From Sphingobacterium endophyticum (GTDB lineage Bacteria; Bacteroidota; Bacteroidia; Sphingobacteriales; Sphingobacteriaceae), in the NCBI RefSeq assembly GCF_009733535.1, contig NZ_SMMI01000006.1, positions 1 through 64,000 of the forward strand: a DNA stretch of 64,000 nt, read 5' to 3'. This document shows, piece after piece, positions 63,215 to 64,000 of this stretch (its first letter is position 1; every line of letters begins with the position of its first letter). Under the pieces are notes generated by a model that searched no databases, was not told the origin of the DNA, and saw only the letters and a list, made by a program, of their open reading frames with translations. Both the position numbers and the translations under genes were made by a program.

Positions 63215-63478
63215 TTATGGCATCCTTAAGACATCCTGACTCAATTTCTCCGCCATCAACTCAATTTCTTGGTCTATGACCCACCTCTCTGCGTCCTTAG
63301 CAATATAGAGAGGCCTTGAATACCGGTCCATTTCTATAAGCCCAATGACTATAAAGAGTTCCGTTCCGTCTGAGGTTTGGCCAACCGAATTATCTTGTAA
63401 CGTATGAAATATCTCGAAAGTGTCGAAAAGGGAACTGAGCCTTTCGGCGAGTCGGCTTTTAATATATTCATGGTCCAT
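63215..63478 (-). CDS. Small hypothetical protein
   Basis: The 87-residue product alternates short helices and strands (MDHEYIKSRLAERLSSLFDT; TELFIVIGLIEMDRYSRPLY; ERWVIDQEIELMAEKLSQ) and has a normal amino-acid balance, so it is more likely coding than its antisense frame. No family is recognised. It is alone on the minus strand. Confidence 0.48.
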   Translation of the reverse strand: MDHEYIKSRLAERLSSLFDTFEIFHTLQDNSVGQTSDGTELFIVIGLIEMDRYSRPLYIAKDAERWVIDQEIELMAEKLSQDVLRMP

Positions 63479-64000
63479 GGCGATTCAGGTAATCTGTTGA
63501 CAAAGATATATAATATCCTGAAGTTTTTGGAATCTCTGAACTGTTTGATCCCAAGAGGCCGTTTACGCAGGGTGGAACATCGGATTTATCGAAAGCCGGC
63601 AAGCGTGCCATAAAGGAGCAAATAATCGAGTTATAATGAGAAAATTCCTTGAATCCGAAGGGCGAACTGCTATTTCCTCGGTTTCCAGGGGAAGTATTCT
63701 GATGGCACTCAAGAACCTCCATACCCGGATGAAAAAAGGAGGACGCTGCATTTTCTGCCATTTTATTTTTTTATGGCGTATGAACTCTATGCTTAAACTT
63801 AAAATGCAGTAAATATATAAGGACCGACCATCGCAGATTGCCGGCCCAAGACCTAGGGACCTTGGGCACCTAAACTCAGCCAACATAGAAAAGCCTCTCA
63901 ATTTCATTCATCCGGCCCCCGCTCGCTGCCGGATTTTCCATCCTTCCAGCATAAGGCGATAGAATGAAGGTTTCCTGTACTAACTTAGGTTCCGGGCCAA
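63479..64000. other. Gene-poor window end
   Basis: Overlapping frames on both strands have poor composition. A 58-codon plus-strand frame at 63636-63812 (MRKFLESEGRTAISSVSRGS onward) cannot be excluded. Nothing is firmly supported up to the window edge. Confidence 0.35.

Noticed and set aside
63468..63907. Two overlapping minus-strand frames near the right edge (63468-63761 and 63563-63907)
   Set aside because: Both have chance-like composition and overlap each other and the small gene at 63215-63478.
1..64000. tRNA, tmRNA, riboswitch or CRISPR elsewhere
   Set aside because: No T-arm (GGTTCGAATCC-type) clusters, no known aptamer cores and no spaced direct repeats were seen by eye; a covariance-model scan could not be run.

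Overview
The window reads as the chromosome of a Bacteroidota bacterium, most likely Sphingobacteriaceae (Sphingobacterium/Pedobacter-like). The evidence is two SusC/SusD pairs, several promoters of the Bacteroidota type (TTTG, 18-20 nt, TAnnTTTG), almost no Shine-Dalgarno sequences, a 29-residue basic AURKAIP1/COX24-type ribosomal protein, and families typical of the phylum (DUF5777, DUF6496, DUF6766, DUF1080, GH92, HD-PycTM). No tRNA, rRNA body, CRISPR array or intact transposase was seen.

Layout. (1) 1-590 holds two tandem promoters reading leftward into a GC-rich leader, probably of an rRNA operon beyond the left edge. (2) 0.6-13.5 kb is mostly housekeeping: TfoX-N protein, MDR oxidoreductase, a BlaI/M56 sensor pair with paired operators, TRIC-type channel, peptide deformylase, a Gfo/Idh oxidoreductase overlapping miaA, then a leftward HU - TPR - mini ribosomal protein - RNase G group and a KBL/AONS-like PLP enzyme. 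(3) 13.5-23.5 kb carries small secreted or membrane proteins, one frameshifted lipoprotein gene, a nucleoside hydrolase, a 2OG-Fe(II) oxygenase, a DUF6766 protein and the first SusC/SusD pair. (4) 23.6-31.7 kb is a tight five-gene operon: HD-PycTM (Pycsar-effector-like) protein, YjiK/SdiA-regulated-like lipoprotein, secreted metallophosphoesterase, GAF protein, and an Omp85-type barrel whose N-terminal half carries protein-kinase-like motifs. (5) 32-46 kb looks like a glycan utilisation region: two GH92 alpha-mannosidases, an autoregulated ArsR repressor, an enolase-superfamily enzyme, the second SusC/SusD pair and a DUF1080 hydrolase. (6) 46.5-52 kb has a DEAD-box helicase with a long leader, a KASIII-like synthase with a MaoC dehydratase, DUF6496, a Tat-type Gfo/Idh enzyme behind a strong palindrome, and a beta-barrel. 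(7) 52.1-57 kb pairs a putative electron-transfer envelope operon (COG4315 lipoprotein, lipid-anchored cytochrome c, YceI, DUF5777 barrel) with a divergent ECF sigma factor and membrane-anchored barrel. (8) 57-64 kb is gene-poor and accessory: possible IS remnant, mini-ORFs, AraC-type regulator, strong hairpins, and a two-gene signalling unit made of a PAS protein with a degenerate kinase domain and a stand-alone receiver.

The most novel candidates are the HD-PycTM/phosphoesterase/kinase-like-Omp85 operon and the degenerate-kinase/receiver pair. All functions are assigned by reading motifs and remembered family features; no database search was possible.
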